Assembly (NCBI GenBank): GCA_038496675.1
Contig: CM076663.1
Coordinates: 11,486,919 to 11,550,918, forward strand
Source of the DNA: Rachycentron canadum
Taxonomy: Eukaryota > Chordata > Actinopteri > Carangiformes > Rachycentridae
Direction of reading: 5' to 3'
Length of the DNA: 64,000 nt
Each line of letters begins with the position of its first letter. The first letter of the stretch is position 1. Positions 62,760 to 64,000 of the stretch are shown one piece after another. Position numbers and translations under genes: made by a program. The notes beneath the pieces were generated by a model. That model was not told where the DNA came from and made no database searches. It saw only the letters and a list, made by a program, of their open reading frames with translations.

Positions 62760-64000
62760 ATGTCTTGTGCTGCCAGCGGCCGCTTCATGTATTTCGCCTT
62801 CGGCAGCAACTTGTTGAAGGAGAGACTGCAGCTGAAAAACCCCTCTGCGACATTTTGCACCACCGGTCGACTGAAGGTAACCTCTCGCTTTTCTATCTTA
62901 ATCCTAACGGTGTTGTTTAGCCCTTTCACCGATATACCGGCCATTTGTTGAGATAAGCGCACGCTCCAGTCAAATATGTGTGTGATTCATAGTTATTAAC
63001 GACTTTATTAATTAGCCTTGAATCATCCGACAGTATAAACGCGTGTAAATCCGGAACACAACAGACGAGGGATTAAACCGGCGGCACCTGAACGCATCAT
63101 TACCAATAACCATAATTTCCTAAACGGCTGGATTAAGTAGATTTACGGTCACGACGGAAAACGACACGATACGAGTATCTGTAGTTTTGTTGGTTGACTG
63201 TAGCTCGTTTACTTCACAGAAAACTTTATTAACACGTTGTTGGACTTCAGCCGGTTCATATTTGCCTGTGTATCTCGGGACATCTCAAACAACCCGGGTA
63301 ACACTTTAACTGCCCCCCCTGAATCCACCATAGAGACAAACATTTGACGACTCTCTAGATAATGTACTTTAATGTGTCCTGGTATGTTTTTATTATTATT
63401 ATTATTGTTATTATTATTATTATTATTATCATTGTTGTTTTTATTATTTAAATACTGATCTGCCAAAATGGCAGGAATGTTGCTTGACCGTCTCCAACCA
63501 ACCTGCAACAACAGGGCGTGTGGACCAATAGCAAAACAGGCCACTGCTGAAAACACCCTTGTTTACATCAGTGGGATAAAAAGTGTTTTGTTTAAAATGC
63601 ACTGTTCATGGCCTTTGGTCCCATATCTCCTCCTCCCACTACCACCCATCTGCTATATATATATATATGTGTGTGTGTACATGTGTGTGTGTGTGTGTTC
63701 ACAGGACTATGAGTTGAACTTTGGCCTGTGGAAGCAACATGTGGACAACGCCTGGCATGGAGGGGTGGCAACCATTGAGTTTAGTCCAGGGGCAGAAGTG
63801 TGGGGGGTAATCTGGACTTTGAGCAATGAGAACCTCACGAGCCTCGACAAGTGAGACACACACATCGAAACACAGCTGTGATCAGTGCAGTTAGTATTAG
63901 TGTAAGTGACGCTGCATTATCTCCTTCATGTGTCCTCAGCCAGGAGGGGGTGAGTCTGGGTATATACTCACCCCTGGAGGTTTCAGTGGAGACTGACCAA
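62760..64000 (+). CDS. ggct: Gamma-glutamylcyclotransferase (GGCT), 5' part; runs off the window
   Basis: Exons 62760-62876, 63705-63850 and 63940-64000 (incomplete) join in frame. They encode MSCAASGRFMYFAFGSNLLK onward, then DYELNFGLWKQ, WHGGVATIEFSPGAEVWGVI, LTSLDNQEGVSLGIYSPLEV. This follows human GGCT closely (YFAYGSNLL, WHGGIATIF, DEVWGVVW, LDEQEGV). GGCT turns gamma-glutamyl amino acids into 5-oxoproline plus free amino acid in the gamma-glutamyl cycle, in the cytosol. The substrate-binding loop is FGSNL rather than YGSNL, and the catalytic Glu (human Glu98, in QEG) is kept as residue 90. The start at 62760 has A at -3; the frame is open further upstream, so an N-terminal extension cannot be excluded. 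Confidence 0.93.
63389..63436. repeat. (TTA)n microsatellite in ggct intron 1
   Basis: Imperfect TTA/TTG trinucleotide repeat, about 48 bp. On the minus strand it generates a spurious poly-Asn frame. Confidence 0.9.
63652..63702. repeat. ggct: (TA)n(TG)n tract at the ggct exon 2 acceptor
   Basis: A TA run and a TG run lie immediately upstream of the acceptor TTCACAG (exon starts 63705). They replace a normal pyrimidine tract and may influence splicing efficiency. Confidence 0.8.

Noticed and set aside
1..64000. CRISPR arrays, operons, phage or plasmid modules
   Set aside because: The DNA is vertebrate nuclear; repeats are microsatellites and interspersed elements, not spaced arrays.

Overview
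This is vertebrate, almost certainly ray-finned fish (teleost, probably percomorph) nuclear DNA. The evidence is split genes with GT-AG introns, abundant CA/GT microsatellites, an assembly gap inside a TA/CA microsatellite, fish-type interspersed repeats, and proteins that read directly as vertebrate orthologues. There is no sign of prokaryotic, viral or plasmid organisation. All intron/exon structures were built by hand from reading-frame continuity, splice sites and recalled family sequence. No database search was run.

Layout. (1) 1-8735: grina (+), a Bax-inhibitor-1/lifeguard family membrane protein, with a long 3' UTR. (2) 9220-14240: syce1 (+), a meiotic synaptonemal-complex central-element protein, ten small coding exons. 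(3) 16163-21458 (-): fam83h, six coding exons including one 2.36-kb last exon; a CpG-rich candidate first exon lies at about 26421-26720. It converges with syce1. (4) 26.7-33.3 kb: gene-poor, repeat-rich DNA with a 399-base N gap at 29316-29714. (5) 33327-37658: a receptor-transporting-protein-like (3CxxC zinc-binding) gene with two interferon-stimulated response elements just upstream of its first exon, followed by a decayed tandem copy. (6) 38585-57670: ankib1 (+), an RBR E3 ubiquitin ligase with 19 coding exons plus a candidate 54-nt cassette exon and a large last exon. (7) 59040-62050: snrpd1 (+), the spliceosomal Sm-D1 protein, 119 residues, near-identical to human. (8) 62760-64000: the first three coding exons of ggct (+), gamma-glutamylcyclotransferase, cut by the window end.

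These genes do not form a pathway. They are an ordinary block of vertebrate genes with separate promoters. As I recall, grina and fam83h are both at human 8q24.3, so that part looks like conserved synteny; the others map elsewhere in human. The most interesting material is the RTP-like locus (paired inverted ISREs and a pseudogene copy that has lost them), fish-specific features of ankib1 (a Tyr/Ser/Pro-rich insertion of about 150 residues and an in-frame extra exon), and a GC-AG intron in grina. I did not find a convincing novel multi-gene system.
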